DNA of 64,000 bases. Source: JBAYOE01 sp050950065 (lineage in GTDB: Bacteria > Spirochaetota > Spirochaetia > Sphaerochaetales > Sphaerochaetaceae). Made by a program: the position numbers and the translations under genes. This document shows positions 18,554-27,255 of this stretch, piece after piece (positions within the stretch are counted from its first letter, which is position 1; every line of letters starts with the position of its first letter). The DNA lies in the NCBI GenBank assembly GCA_050950065.1, contig JBMNGX010000003.1:124001-188000 (forward strand), given 5' to 3'. The notes below the pieces were generated by a model. The model made no database searches. It was not told the origin of the DNA and saw only the letters and a program-made list of their open reading frames with translations.

Positions 18554-19471
18554 TTATTCAGTGACTTTGTCACACCAATTATCTACAGATATTGCAACAG
18601 AGTGGGTAAGATTTTCTGGTTCTGAAAATTCAAACATATTAGCTACTTTTAGACTCTCTCCAACCAGTTCTACTATGATCTCTTTTACCCCATATTCGTT
18701 AAGGAGTGTCATCAACTTTTCAAATAAATATTTAAATAGACCAAGACCTTGAAACTCTTTTTTAATCATAAAGCATCTAACTATTGCTAATGAACTTTGT
18801 TCATCTATTAAATAGCGGATAAAACCAGCAAACTGACCAGTTGAAGTTAAAATAGTTAAATACTCATCATCTTCACTTTCAACAAAAGCCTCTTTTATCT
18901 TAAAAGCCAAATATCTTTCTTTGGGATCTTCAGACTCTTTATATTGATCTATTAAAGCGTGCTGTAAAAATCTTATCTCTTGTAGGTGAGCTAAACCATC
19001 ATCGCTAAAGATAAAATCCTCTTTAATTAAGTTTTCATCAAACTCATCAAAAGTATCTAATCCTAAAGAGGTGAGACTTTCTATCTCCAATTCCATTTTA
19101 TACCAGTAGACTACCCTCTTTTTTATCTCTCTATCTTTATAATCGTACCAAAGTTTTTCTAATTGGGGTTGTTGGTGTAAAACATCTTTAAAGTTTCTAA
19201 AGACCCCTTTGCCCGATTGAAGCACATCTCTAAGTTTATTTTTATAAATTGGGTTTCTTACAGTGGAGGTGAATTTCTCCATTGTTTTAAACCCATCGGC
19301 ACTCGACCAAGTTGGCAATTCTAAATAACGGCTGTTATCTTCTTCATCAATAAACTGCTTTTCAACAATTACCCCCTCTTTTAAATCTAGGAGGTGTTCT
19401 GTTTGTTGATTTTCCATTGAAAAAATTATTTGAGAGATTAATTCTTCTGTTAGTTTAGGCAACTTCTCCAT
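18554..19471 (-). CDS. UPF0158-family protein fused to a GNAT acetyltransferase domain
   Basis: 305 residues. Residues 1-135 match the UPF0158 pattern (LDLKEGVIVEK, LELPTWSSADGFKTMEKF, then GVFRNFKDVL, LEKLWYDYKDREIKKRVVYWY). Residues about 165-300 look like a GNAT fold with acetyl-CoA loop MIKKEFQGLGLFKYLFEKL. The substrate is unknown. TACAAT lies 7 nt before the ATG, so the message is probably leaderless. No obvious partner gene is adjacent. Confidence 0.7.
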   Translation of the reverse strand: MEKLPKLTEELISQIIFSMENQQTEHLLDLKEGVIVEKQFIDEEDNSRYLELPTWSSADGFKTMEKFTSTVRNPIYKNKLRDVLQSGKGVFRNFKDVLHQQPQLEKLWYDYKDREIKKRVVYWYKMELEIESLTSLGLDTFDEFDENLIKEDFIFSDDGLAHLQEIRFLQHALIDQYKESEDPKERYLAFKIKEAFVESEDDEYLTILTSTGQFAGFIRYLIDEQSSLAIVRCFMIKKEFQGLGLFKYLFEKLMTLLNEYGVKEIIVELVGESLKVANMFEFSEPENLTHSVAISVDNWCDKVTE

Positions 19472-19478
19472 ATCGAAG

Positions 19479-19484
19479 ATTGTA
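19479..19484 (-). promoter_or_regulatory. -10 box of the UPF0158-GNAT gene
   Basis: TACAAT on the minus strand, 7 nt before the start codon. No good -35 is visible. Confidence 0.4.
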
Positions 19485-19517
19485 CAGCTCTTAGGACGAT
19501 TTTAAAAGTGTGTTATC

Positions 19518-19546
19518 TTGACAATAGGTTGTAAAAGGGGGATATT
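19518..19546 (+). promoter_or_regulatory. Promoter for eno
   Basis: TTGACA (19518-19523), 17-nt spacer, GATATT (19541-19546). An AGGAG ribosome site follows about 10 nt before the ATG. Confidence 0.65.
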
Positions 19547-19580
19547 TTTACCCATAACTAGTCGTAGGAGAGTATATTAA

Positions 19581-20876
19581 ATGAGTATCATTGAATTTAT
19601 TGAGGCACGGGAAATTATTGACTCACGTGGAAACCCCACAGTTGAGGTCGACGTTATCCTAGAAGATGGCTCGATGGGGCGTGCAGCTGTCCCTTCCGGT
19701 GCATCAACAGGAGTCCACGAAGCAGTTGAACTACGCGATGGTGATAAAACAAGGTTCCTTGGTAAAGGAGTTTTAAAAGCTGTCGATAACGTTAATACTT
19801 TAATTGCCCCCGAGTTGGAGGGATTGGATGCTTTAGACCAAGTAGCTATTGACCAAGCTATGTTAGCCTTAGATGGAACTGAAAACAAAGGGAAGTTGGG
19901 AGCTAACGCTATTTTGGGAGTTTCAATGGCAGTAGCACGCGCTGCAGCCGATTATTTAGGTCTTCCTTTATTTAAGTATTTAGGTGCATACCATGCAACA
20001 CTACTTCCAGTACCAATGGCAAACATCATCAACGGTGGAGCCCACTCTGATAACAAAGTGGACTTTCAGGAGTTTATGGTAATGCCCATTGGAGCACCCT
20101 CACTAAGAGAGGGAGTGCGCTGGACTTCCGAAGTTTTCCACCACCTAAAAAATGTTTTACAAAAACGTTCTTACAACACCAACGTTGGTGATGAGGGGGG
20201 ATTTGCACCCGATCTTCAATCAAACGAAGAGGCTTTAGAAGTTATCATGGAGGCCATTAAAGCTGCTGGTTACACAGCAGGTAGAGATGGGGATTTCATG
20301 ATTGCACTAGATCCAGCTGCAAGTGAGCTTTACGATAAAGAGAGTAAAACTTACAACCTCAGATGGTCCACAGGTGAAAAACTTACCAGCAAACAAATGG
20401 TTGATCTTTGGACAAGTTGGGTAGAAAAGTATCCTATTATCTCAATTGAAGATGGAATGGATGAGGATGATTGGGAAGGGTGGAAGATGCTTACTGATGC
20501 TATTGGTGATAAAGTTCAACTCGTTGGAGATGATCTGTTTGTAACAAACACCAAGCGATTAGCTCGTGGTATTAAAGAGAGAATCGGAAACTCAATTCTA
20601 ATTAAAGTTAACCAAATTGGAACTTTAACTGAGACCTTTGAAGCTATTGAGATGGCCCACAAAGCTGGCTTTACTGCAGTTGTCTCCCACCGCTCTGGTG
20701 AAACAGAAGATGACTTTATTGCCGATTTAGTAGTGGCACTTCAAACTGGTCAAATTAAAACTGGTTCTATGAGCCGCTCTGATAGATTGGCAAAATACAA
20801 CCAACTTATGAGAATTGAAGACTATCTTGGTGAAACAGCTAAATATGCTGGTCGGGATGCTTTTAAAGTTCTCTAA
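19581..20876 (+). CDS. eno: Enolase
   Basis: 431 residues, normal length. It converts 2-phosphoglycerate to phosphoenolpyruvate in glycolysis. N-terminal DSRGNPTVEVDV, the flexible loop PSGASTGVHEA, the metal ligands in ALDPAAS, SIEDGMDEDDW and VGDDLFVTN, the catalytic Lys in LIKVNQIGT and the C-terminal SHRSGETED are all present. It stands alone with its own promoter and a strong terminator. Confidence 0.98.
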   Translation: MSIIEFIEAREIIDSRGNPTVEVDVILEDGSMGRAAVPSGASTGVHEAVELRDGDKTRFLGKGVLKAVDNVNTLIAPELEGLDALDQVAIDQAMLALDGTENKGKLGANAILGVSMAVARAAADYLGLPLFKYLGAYHATLLPVPMANIINGGAHSDNKVDFQEFMVMPIGAPSLREGVRWTSEVFHHLKNVLQKRSYNTNVGDEGGFAPDLQSNEEALEVIMEAIKAAGYTAGRDGDFMIALDPAASELYDKESKTYNLRWSTGEKLTSKQMVDLWTSWVEKYPIISIEDGMDEDDWEGWKMLTDAIGDKVQLVGDDLFVTNTKRLARGIKERIGNSILIKVNQIGTLTETFEAIEMAHKAGFTAVVSHRSGETEDDFIADLVVALQTGQIKTGSMSRSDRLAKYNQLMRIEDYLGETAKYAGRDAFKVL

Positions 20877-20882
20877 ACTACT

Positions 20883-20906
20883 AAGGGGGGGTCGCCCCCC
20901 TTTTTT
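20883..20906 (+). terminator. Terminator after eno
   Basis: AAGGGGGG (20883-20890), GTCG loop, CCCCCCTT (20895-20902), then a T-run that reaches into the recX stop codon. Confidence 0.9.
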
Positions 20907-21486
20907 ATTCTAAAAATTGTTGCACCTGGTACGAGGTAAAACCTTTTTTCCTAAGCTGCTCTTTTAAATTATCTTTATTTTTTAATCTATTAATAGCTTT
21001 TTCAATATCTGTTTTTAAATTCTCGTAATCTTCAAAGTAGGAATCAACTACCTCTTTAGCTAATGAAGAATCAACTCCCTTACTCACTAATCTTTGAATT
21101 AACATAAAAGGTCCTTCAGGATTTCTTCTTTGACGAGAAGCTATAAACTGAGTTGCAAAGCGTTCATCACTAAGGGAATTTTCATCTTTTAAAATATCAA
21201 GTTGAGTATTTATTACCTCTTTAGAAAACCCTTTTTGATAAAGCTTTAAAAAGAGTTCTTTAGAGGAGTGCTCTCTTCTAGCTAAATACTCCAAAGCTTT
21301 TTTGTAACACCTTTTTGGTTGAAGTTTCTCTTTGAGAGATAGAAACTCCTGTTCACTGAGAACTTGGTTATCATAAAGGTTGTTTTGTAGAAACTCACTG
21401 GTGGAGATAAAAAAAGGGGTTCCTTTTTCAAAGATGGCAAAGTAGCCATCTTTTTTGGAACCCTTTTTGATAGTGGCAAAAGCCAT
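20905..21486 (-). CDS. recX: RecX-family regulator of RecA
   Basis: 193 residues from the ATG at 21486. The three-helix repeats typical of RecX are visible: ALEYLARREHSSKELFLKLYQKGF, LSDERFATQFIASRQRR and RLVSKGVDSSLAKEVVDSYFED. RecX binds RecA filaments and damps their activity. A longer frame runs back inside rpsI, but the ATG placed just after the rpsI stop makes more sense. Coupling to a ribosomal protein operon rather than to recA is a little unusual. Confidence 0.85.
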   Translation of the reverse strand: MAFATIKKGSKKDGYFAIFEKGTPFFISTSEFLQNNLYDNQVLSEQEFLSLKEKLQPKRCYKKALEYLARREHSSKELFLKLYQKGFSKEVINTQLDILKDENSLSDERFATQFIASRQRRNPEGPFMLIQRLVSKGVDSSLAKEVVDSYFEDYENLKTDIEKAINRLKNKDNLKEQLRKKGFTSYQVQQFLE

Positions 21487-21487
21487 C

Positions 21488-21901
21488 TTAACGTTTTGAG
21501 AATTGGAACTTGCGTCTTGCTCCAGGTTGACCATATTTTTTACGCTCAACCATTCTCGAGTCTCTGGTCATAAAGCCGTTAGCATGGAGTGCTGGACGGT
21601 TGTTCTCATCGTAAGAGACTAAAGCACGAGCAATGCCGTGACGACAAGCACCTGCTTGACCGGTGGGACCACCACCATGAACTTTAATGATTAAATCAAA
21701 TTTTGCTAAGTTGTCAGTCACATCTAAAGGTTGTTTAATCATATAAACATAGAGGGGGTTGGTAAAATAGTCGTTTAGTTCGCGTCCGTTAATTGAGATT
21801 TTACCATCACCTTCACGAAGATATACTCTAGCAACACTGGTCTTACGACGCCCTGTTCCTAAACCAAGATTTACATTTTTATCACTTTTCTTTGTAGCCA
21901 A
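21488..21901 (-). CDS. rpsI: 30S ribosomal protein S9
   Basis: 137 residues, ending in the canonical GARRKFQFSKR tail that reaches the P-site tRNA. GTGRRKTSVARVYLREGDGKI and VHGGGPTGQAGACRHGIARAL are family signatures. A charged extension of about 10 residues precedes the usual start. It is cotranscribed with rplM, the conserved bacterial order. Confidence 0.98.
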   Translation of the reverse strand: MATKKSDKNVNLGLGTGRRKTSVARVYLREGDGKISINGRELNDYFTNPLYVYMIKQPLDVTDNLAKFDLIIKVHGGGPTGQAGACRHGIARALVSYDENNRPALHANGFMTRDSRMVERKKYGQPGARRKFQFSKR

Positions 21902-21912
21902 TTTAGTGCTCC

Positions 21913-22341
21913 TTAGATCTCAAGTAGAATCGGTTTTTGTGCCGCATGGGGATGTTTGTCATCGGCATAAACTTTTACCTTGGTAAACATCTTGTACCCT
22001 AATGGCCCTTTGGGTAGCATCCCTTTTAAAGCGTGCTCCATTGGGAAAGTGGGCTTGCGCTCAATAACCTTTGCATAGGTTTCACTCTTAATACCACCGG
22101 GGTAGTTTGAGTGACGCCAGTAAGTTTTGTCTTCATACTTATTACCAGTTAAGACAGCTTTCTTGGCATTGATGATAATAACGTAATCGCCCATATCTTG
22201 GTGGGGAGTGAACTCAGGCTTATTTTTACCACGTAAAATTTTAGCAGCCTCAGCAGCTACTCTACCCAGCCTTTTACCTTCGGCATCAATTAAATACCAT
22301 TTCTTCTCAACGGTATTTGGATTAACAAATATAGTTTTCAT
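21913..22341 (-). CDS. rplM: 50S ribosomal protein L13
   Basis: 142 residues. KKWYLIDAEGKRLGRVAAEAAKILRGKNKPEFTPHQDMGDYVIIINA and the HSNYPGG and MLPKGPLG motifs are diagnostic. First gene of rplM-rpsI-recX, 11 nt before rpsI. Confidence 0.98.
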   Translation of the reverse strand: MKTIFVNPNTVEKKWYLIDAEGKRLGRVAAEAAKILRGKNKPEFTPHQDMGDYVIIINAKKAVLTGNKYEDKTYWRHSNYPGGIKSETYAKVIERKPTFPMEHALKGMLPKGPLGYKMFTKVKVYADDKHPHAAQKPILLEI

Positions 22342-22381
22342 TTAAAATACCCTATCTTCAATTTCAACAATCAGCGGTGTA

Positions 22382-22410
22382 TATTTACATATTTTAAATC
22401 TAAATGTCAA
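22382..22410 (-). promoter_or_regulatory. Promoter for rplM-rpsI
   Basis: TTGACA (22405-22410 complement), 17-nt spacer, TAAATA (22382-22387 complement). Confidence 0.6.
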
Positions 22411-22466
22411 CAGTCACACAAAATATGTACACACCATATCTCTTAATAGAGAGATTCTATATTTAT

Positions 22467-22540
22467 AAGGTTAGAGTTATTAGCCAACTCCTGCTTTGGG
22501 AAAGGGTTTATCGGAGTGTTTTGCTAAGCTTGCCAACCTT
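22467..22540. other. Candidate structured RNA with three nested helices
   Basis: In the 254-nt gap between the helicase and rplM genes three complementary pairs nest: AAGGTT (22467-22472) with AACCTT (22535-22540), TTAGC (22480-22484) with GCTAA (22523-22527), and ACTCC (22487-22491) with GGAGT (22513-22517). The loop is purine-rich and about 21 nt. I recognise no known RNA family. Strand is undecided; on the minus strand it lies upstream of the rplM promoter. Each helix is short, so chance remains possible. Confidence 0.3.
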
Positions 22541-22595
22541 CAAAAATCAATACTCTATCTTATACCTTTTTACCAATTAAATTTCTAGAGGAGAG

Positions 22596-24764
22596 TTAAA
22601 GTTTTTTTAGTAAAGGGGTGTCGTTGAAAAAAGAGATTGTAGAACCGTTGTTAAATTTAACATCAATCATCGTTTTACTTCTCATTTTTCTACTACTAAC
22701 TACCACCCCATCTCCATAATTTTTATGTTGAACCTTATCATTAACTTGATAATCTACTTCAACTCTCTCAACCTTTTCCACCTTTTCAGTTTTAGAAAAA
22801 GTATTCACTTTATTTAAAATAATATTGGAATTTCTTCTCTGTTCCAGACGATCAAAACGGCTGTAATCGTTAAAAGCTTCCTCTTTTTCAATTAAAGAAT
22901 CATCAAGTTCTCGAACAAAGCGGGATGGATAAAGGTGATTCACTCTTCCCCAAATCATCCTTCTTGAAGCATACGATAGGGTAAGATTCTCTTTTGCCCT
23001 AGTTAGAGCTACATAAAAGATTCTCCTCTCCTCTTCTAAGTCGGCATTTGTTTCACAAGCGCGAGAGGGAAAGAGCCCCTCTTCCAACCCTGTGATATAA
23101 ACATTGTCAAACTCCAAGCCTTTGGTGTTGTGCATCGTTATTAAAGTGACCCCAGGAGCCTCAGAGGGATCAGAGTAGCCTAAGGTTGTTGGATCTAAAG
23201 TTAAAGATTCTAGAAACTGTGTTAACCCTTCAACAGAGCTTTCATACTCTCCAACTGCTAAAATGAGGTTCTCTAAGTTATCACTTCGATCGGTCTCGTT
23301 TTGTCGATCTATTTTTAAGTAGTGACTAAAAAGTTGTGATTTTTGCAGAAGATGACGAAGCATTAAATCTAACCCTTGTTCAATCAATTTCTCTGCTTCA
23401 TCAAACATTTGGGCAAATTCAGACCCTTTAGTTAAGTTTTTTTGCTCTGAATATACTTTTAAGGCATCAATTAAGTTGGTGTTAGTTTGATTAGCTAGCT
23501 GTACTACTTTGTTAATAGTTACAGCCCCAAGTCCCCTAGTTGGTTTATTGACCACCCTTTTAAAACTAATTTCATCATCTTTGTTTAACATCAAAGCTAA
23601 GAGGGCTAATGAATCTTTAATCTCTTCTCGGTCAAAGAACTTTAAAGAGCCTACTATTTTATAAGGGACATGTCTTTGAGCTAACACCTTTTCAAAGGCT
23701 ACTGATTGGGCATTAGTTCTATAAAGAATTGCTGAGTTGTTAATAATTCCTTTGTTAACTATCTCAGAGACGATACGAGAAGCCTCATCTCGTTCATCTT
23801 GGTAGTTAATTAATCTTATAGCACTTCCCTCTTCGCTATCGGTCCAAAGCTTTTTAGGATGGCGTGAGTGGTTGTTTTTAATTATTGATGAGGCTAAATC
23901 TAAAATCCTTTTTGTTGAGCGGTAGTTTTGCTCCAACTTAATTGTTTTTGTGTTTGGGTAAACATTGGGAAAGGAGAGGATGTTTTCAACTTCAGCACCT
24001 CTAAATCGGTAAATACTTTGATCATCATCTCCAACAACACAAATAAAAGTATTTTTACCCACTAAAGTTTTTAAAAGTTCAAACTGGGCAATGTTTGAAT
24101 CTTGGTACTCATCAACTAAAATCATTTTAAAGCGATTTTGGATTTGTGAGGCAACCTCTTTATCTTTCTTTAGAAGTTCTAAGGGCCTACTTATTAAATC
24201 GGCAAAATCTACATTCCCAATTTTTTCTAGCTTTTGTTGATAAGCTTTAAATTGATTGGGAAATTCATCGTCGTATCTAAAATCTTTTAACTCGCTACTT
24301 TCGTAAGTGAGATTGCGATCTTTAGCTAAAGAGATTGCTTTAGCAACAGGAGCTAAATCACTTTTTTTCTCTGAAGGAAAACATGATGCTAATAATGAAA
24401 GTGAATCTTCATCATCATAAATAGTAAAACTTGGTTTTAAGTTTAACTTGGCAGCATAGCGACGCAATAAGTAAGAGCCAAAAGAGTGGAAAGTTCTAAT
24501 GTGCATTGAAGATGTATCAACGCTACTAACCATCTGTTCAACACGATCTCTCATTTCTTTAGCAGCCTTATTAGTGAAAGTGACAGCTAAAATCTCATAG
24601 GGTTGTAATTTTAAGACCTCTAAAGCGTAAGCAATTTTAGTTGTAATAACCCTAGTTTTTCCAGATCCTGCCCCTGCTAGAACCAACAGTGGCCTACTAT
24701 TTTCTAATACAGCCTCTTTTTGTTGTTGATTAAGTTGATTTAAGTAATGCTCAATATTGGCCAC
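22596..24764 (-). CDS. UvrD/PcrA-type superfamily 1 DNA helicase
   Basis: 722 residues. LNQQQKEAVLENSRPLLVLAGAGSGKTRV (Q motif and Walker A), VDEYQDSN, VGDDDQSIYRFRGA, QNYRST and VALTRAKENL mark the seven helicase motifs. The C terminus has the short Tudor-like segment VNDKVQHKNYGDGVVVS that binds RNA polymerase in PcrA/UvrD. It acts in nucleotide excision and mismatch repair. The start is GTG, sharing one base with the rimO stop. Confidence 0.92.
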   Translation of the reverse strand: MANIEHYLNQLNQQQKEAVLENSRPLLVLAGAGSGKTRVITTKIAYALEVLKLQPYEILAVTFTNKAAKEMRDRVEQMVSSVDTSSMHIRTFHSFGSYLLRRYAAKLNLKPSFTIYDDEDSLSLLASCFPSEKKSDLAPVAKAISLAKDRNLTYESSELKDFRYDDEFPNQFKAYQQKLEKIGNVDFADLISRPLELLKKDKEVASQIQNRFKMILVDEYQDSNIAQFELLKTLVGKNTFICVVGDDDQSIYRFRGAEVENILSFPNVYPNTKTIKLEQNYRSTKRILDLASSIIKNNHSRHPKKLWTDSEEGSAIRLINYQDERDEASRIVSEIVNKGIINNSAILYRTNAQSVAFEKVLAQRHVPYKIVGSLKFFDREEIKDSLALLALMLNKDDEISFKRVVNKPTRGLGAVTINKVVQLANQTNTNLIDALKVYSEQKNLTKGSEFAQMFDEAEKLIEQGLDLMLRHLLQKSQLFSHYLKIDRQNETDRSDNLENLILAVGEYESSVEGLTQFLESLTLDPTTLGYSDPSEAPGVTLITMHNTKGLEFDNVYITGLEEGLFPSRACETNADLEEERRIFYVALTRAKENLTLSYASRRMIWGRVNHLYPSRFVRELDDSLIEKEEAFNDYSRFDRLEQRRNSNIILNKVNTFSKTEKVEKVERVEVDYQVNDKVQHKNYGDGVVVSSRKMRSKTMIDVKFNNGSTISFFNDTPLLKKL

Positions 24765-26110
24765 TAAATTAATACCTCTTTTATTGGAAGTGCCTCTAAA
24801 TCAATTCCATTTAAGCGTCTAATGCCACATCTAATAACACTTCCCTCTTTTAAGTTATGCCCCATAACAACTGTTAATCCATCCACTTCAGGAGCTTGAT
24901 GGACAGTTCTTCCAATAGCTAAATCCTCATCTTCAATTAACTCTTCAATTAAAACATATTGCTCTGTTCCAACAAATCGCTTTAATCTTTTTTGAGTTAT
25001 CTCTTGTTGAGTTTTCTCTAACTCTTTTTGCCACTTGGCAGCTTCTTTAATTTGTTTTTTATAAAGAGTGTTGTCACTATCTTTATAAGCAGGAGTGTTT
25101 TCTTCTTTTGAGTAGATAAAAGAGCCTGCCCAATCCAATTGAGCCTCTTTAACAAAATTTAAAAGAGTTTTAAAACTCTCTTCAGTTTCGTTAGTGAATC
25201 CCAACATAAATGTTGATCTAATAGTCGCATCTGGTATCGCTGCTCTAATTCTTTTAATTAGATTTAAGTAAGTCTCACTATCTCCTGTTCTTCCCATCAT
25301 CTTTAAAACAAAAGGATCTGCATGTTGAAATGGCAAATCGAAGTAGGGGATAACTTTTTCATTGTTAACAACAAAATTTATCAACTCATCGGGAAAATAA
25401 TCTGGATGGATGTACAACATCCTAATTTTAAAATCCCCTTCTATTGATACTAAGGTCTCTAAAAGATCTAAAAATTGACTTTGATTATTTTTATCAGTTC
25501 CATAAGCAGCTAAATCTTGGGCAATTAAGTTAATCTCTTTTATCCCATTGGCAATCAACTCTTTTGCTTCCGCAACTATTATCTCTTTACTTCGAGAACG
25601 TAGTGATCCTCTGATTAAAGGAATTGCACAATAGCGGCAGCGATGGTTACACCCTTCAGATATCTTTAGGTAAGCAGAACCTGGAAAGTTGAATAAGTTT
25701 TCTCTTTTATCGGCATCCTCAATTAGTGGATATGGGGGAGTTTCAACTACCCTATCTTCTTTGTACAACCTATTAACAAAGCTAGTTATCTTAGTTAAAT
25801 CTCTATTGCCAAAAATACCATCAGCTTCGTGAAGCTGCTCTTCTAAGCTCTTTGCATAGCGTTGAGCCATACATCCACTAAAGATTATTTTAGCATTGGG
25901 ATTGGCAGCTTTTAGTTCAAAAAAGCTCTCAATAGACTCTTGGCGAGCAGGTTCTATAAAACCACAACTGTTGACCATAATCAAATCGGCTTCTAGGGCA
26001 TCTTCAACTTTGACAAACCCCTCTTGCTCTAGGCGATGCAACATCACTTCTGCATCAACTTGGTTTTTGGCACACCCAAGGTTCTCTATATATAATTTCT
26101 TCTTTTCCAC
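24764..26110 (-). CDS. rimO: Ribosomal protein S12 methylthiotransferase RimO
   Basis: 448 residues. UPF0004 domain with the second Fe-S cluster cysteines in NLGCAKNQVDAE, VNSCGFIEPA and SGCMAQRY. Radical SAM core CNHRCRYCAIPLIRGSLRSR and a C-terminal TRAM domain. The AxNxVDxE and SCGFI patterns and lack of tRNA-binding extras fit RimO rather than MiaB. It modifies an Asp of S12. Start is GTG with AAAGGAATCGATT before it. Confidence 0.92.
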   Translation of the reverse strand: MEKKKLYIENLGCAKNQVDAEVMLHRLEQEGFVKVEDALEADLIMVNSCGFIEPARQESIESFFELKAANPNAKIIFSGCMAQRYAKSLEEQLHEADGIFGNRDLTKITSFVNRLYKEDRVVETPPYPLIEDADKRENLFNFPGSAYLKISEGCNHRCRYCAIPLIRGSLRSRSKEIIVAEAKELIANGIKEINLIAQDLAAYGTDKNNQSQFLDLLETLVSIEGDFKIRMLYIHPDYFPDELINFVVNNEKVIPYFDLPFQHADPFVLKMMGRTGDSETYLNLIKRIRAAIPDATIRSTFMLGFTNETEESFKTLLNFVKEAQLDWAGSFIYSKEENTPAYKDSDNTLYKKQIKEAAKWQKELEKTQQEITQKRLKRFVGTEQYVLIEELIEDEDLAIGRTVHQAPEVDGLTVVMGHNLKEGSVIRCGIRRLNGIDLEALPIKEVLI

Positions 26111-26288
26111 AATCGATTCCTTTAAAGTAAAGCAAGTCTCTTAAACTATAATTATATAGTCAAGGGTTATTGTAATTTAATCGTCCAATTCCATTCACAG
26201 GATGTTGTAATTAGTGGTATAGTGTTACCAATGTATAAAATGTGCAAGCGATTGCTTGAACAACTAAACATCTTAATATACTATCGCC

Positions 26289-26300
26289 GCGTATATACGC
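26289..26300. promoter_or_regulatory. 12-bp palindrome just upstream of oppB
   Basis: GCGTATATACGC, a perfect palindrome 12 nt before the oppB ATG and immediately before its ribosome site. It could be an operator or a small hairpin in the leader. A second inverted repeat, CAAGC-GATT-GCTTG, lies about 35 nt further upstream. Confidence 0.35.
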
Positions 26301-26312
26301 TAGAGGTGCGCA

Positions 26313-27242
26313 ATGACTAAATATATTATTAGGCGCCTATTGGGGATTATTCCAACCCTTTTGGTCATCATCACAATTAGCTTTTTCATCGTTAGAGTTG
26401 CACCAGGGGGCCCTTTTGATGGAGAGAGGAACTTACCTGAAGTAGTTAAAAGAAACATTGAGGCTAAGTACCATCTCAACGATCCCTTATTGGTTCAATA
26501 TGGGCGTTACATGTTTGACGTTTTCAGAGGGGATTTAGGTCCCTCTTACCGTTATAAAGATCACGATGTAAACTTTTACATCTTCCAAAGTCTGCCCAAC
26601 TCTATGATATTGGGCTCTATTGCCATCTCGCTGTCGGTATTTTTCGGAATAATGAGTGGAATGTTGGCAGCTGTTAAACAAAATAGTTGGGTAGATTATT
26701 TAAGTATGGCACTGGCTGTGGTAGGAATCTCTATTCCCCTGTTTGTCATAGGACCGGTGTTGCAATATGTCTTTGCAATAAAGTTGAAGTGGCTACCCAC
26801 TAGTGGTTGGTTTAAAGCAGGCGATGGATTAAACACAATCATTTTACCAGCTATTACTTTAGCTTTTGCCGACTTTGCAACGATTGCTCGTCTAACACGC
26901 TCTAGCATGTTAGAGACTTTGAGAAGCGATTACATCAGAACAGCTAAAGCAAAAGGGATGAGACGCTCTTCCATTGTTTTCAAACACTCAATGAAAGGTT
27001 CAATGCTCCCAATTGTTAGTTACTTAGGACCAGCATTTGCTGGAATAATCACTGGAAGTGTTGTAGTTGAACAGGTCTTTAGAATTCCTGGACTTGGAAA
27101 GTTCTTCGTTCAATCCTCATTTAACCGTGACTACACTTTGATAGTTGGAGTTGTAATTGTTTACTCAGTAATTCTTGTCATCATGAACTTTGTTGTTGAC
27201 ATAGTCTATTCGATGCTTGATCCTCGCATCACATACGCATAG
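26313..27242 (+). CDS. oppB: Oligopeptide ABC transporter permease OppB
   Basis: 309 residues with about six membrane segments. The N-terminal YIIRRLLGIIPTLLVIITISF, the ATP-binding-protein contact loop RSDYIRTAKAKGMRRSSIVFKHSMK and the C-terminal VDIVYSMLDPRITYA are standard for OppB/DppB. It starts the opp operon; GAGG lies before the ATG. Confidence 0.95.
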   Translation: MTKYIIRRLLGIIPTLLVIITISFFIVRVAPGGPFDGERNLPEVVKRNIEAKYHLNDPLLVQYGRYMFDVFRGDLGPSYRYKDHDVNFYIFQSLPNSMILGSIAISLSVFFGIMSGMLAAVKQNSWVDYLSMALAVVGISIPLFVIGPVLQYVFAIKLKWLPTSGWFKAGDGLNTIILPAITLAFADFATIARLTRSSMLETLRSDYIRTAKAKGMRRSSIVFKHSMKGSMLPIVSYLGPAFAGIITGSVVVEQVFRIPGLGKFFVQSSFNRDYTLIVGVVIVYSVILVIMNFVVDIVYSMLDPRITYA

Positions 27243-27255
27243 AGGTCTTATTACG

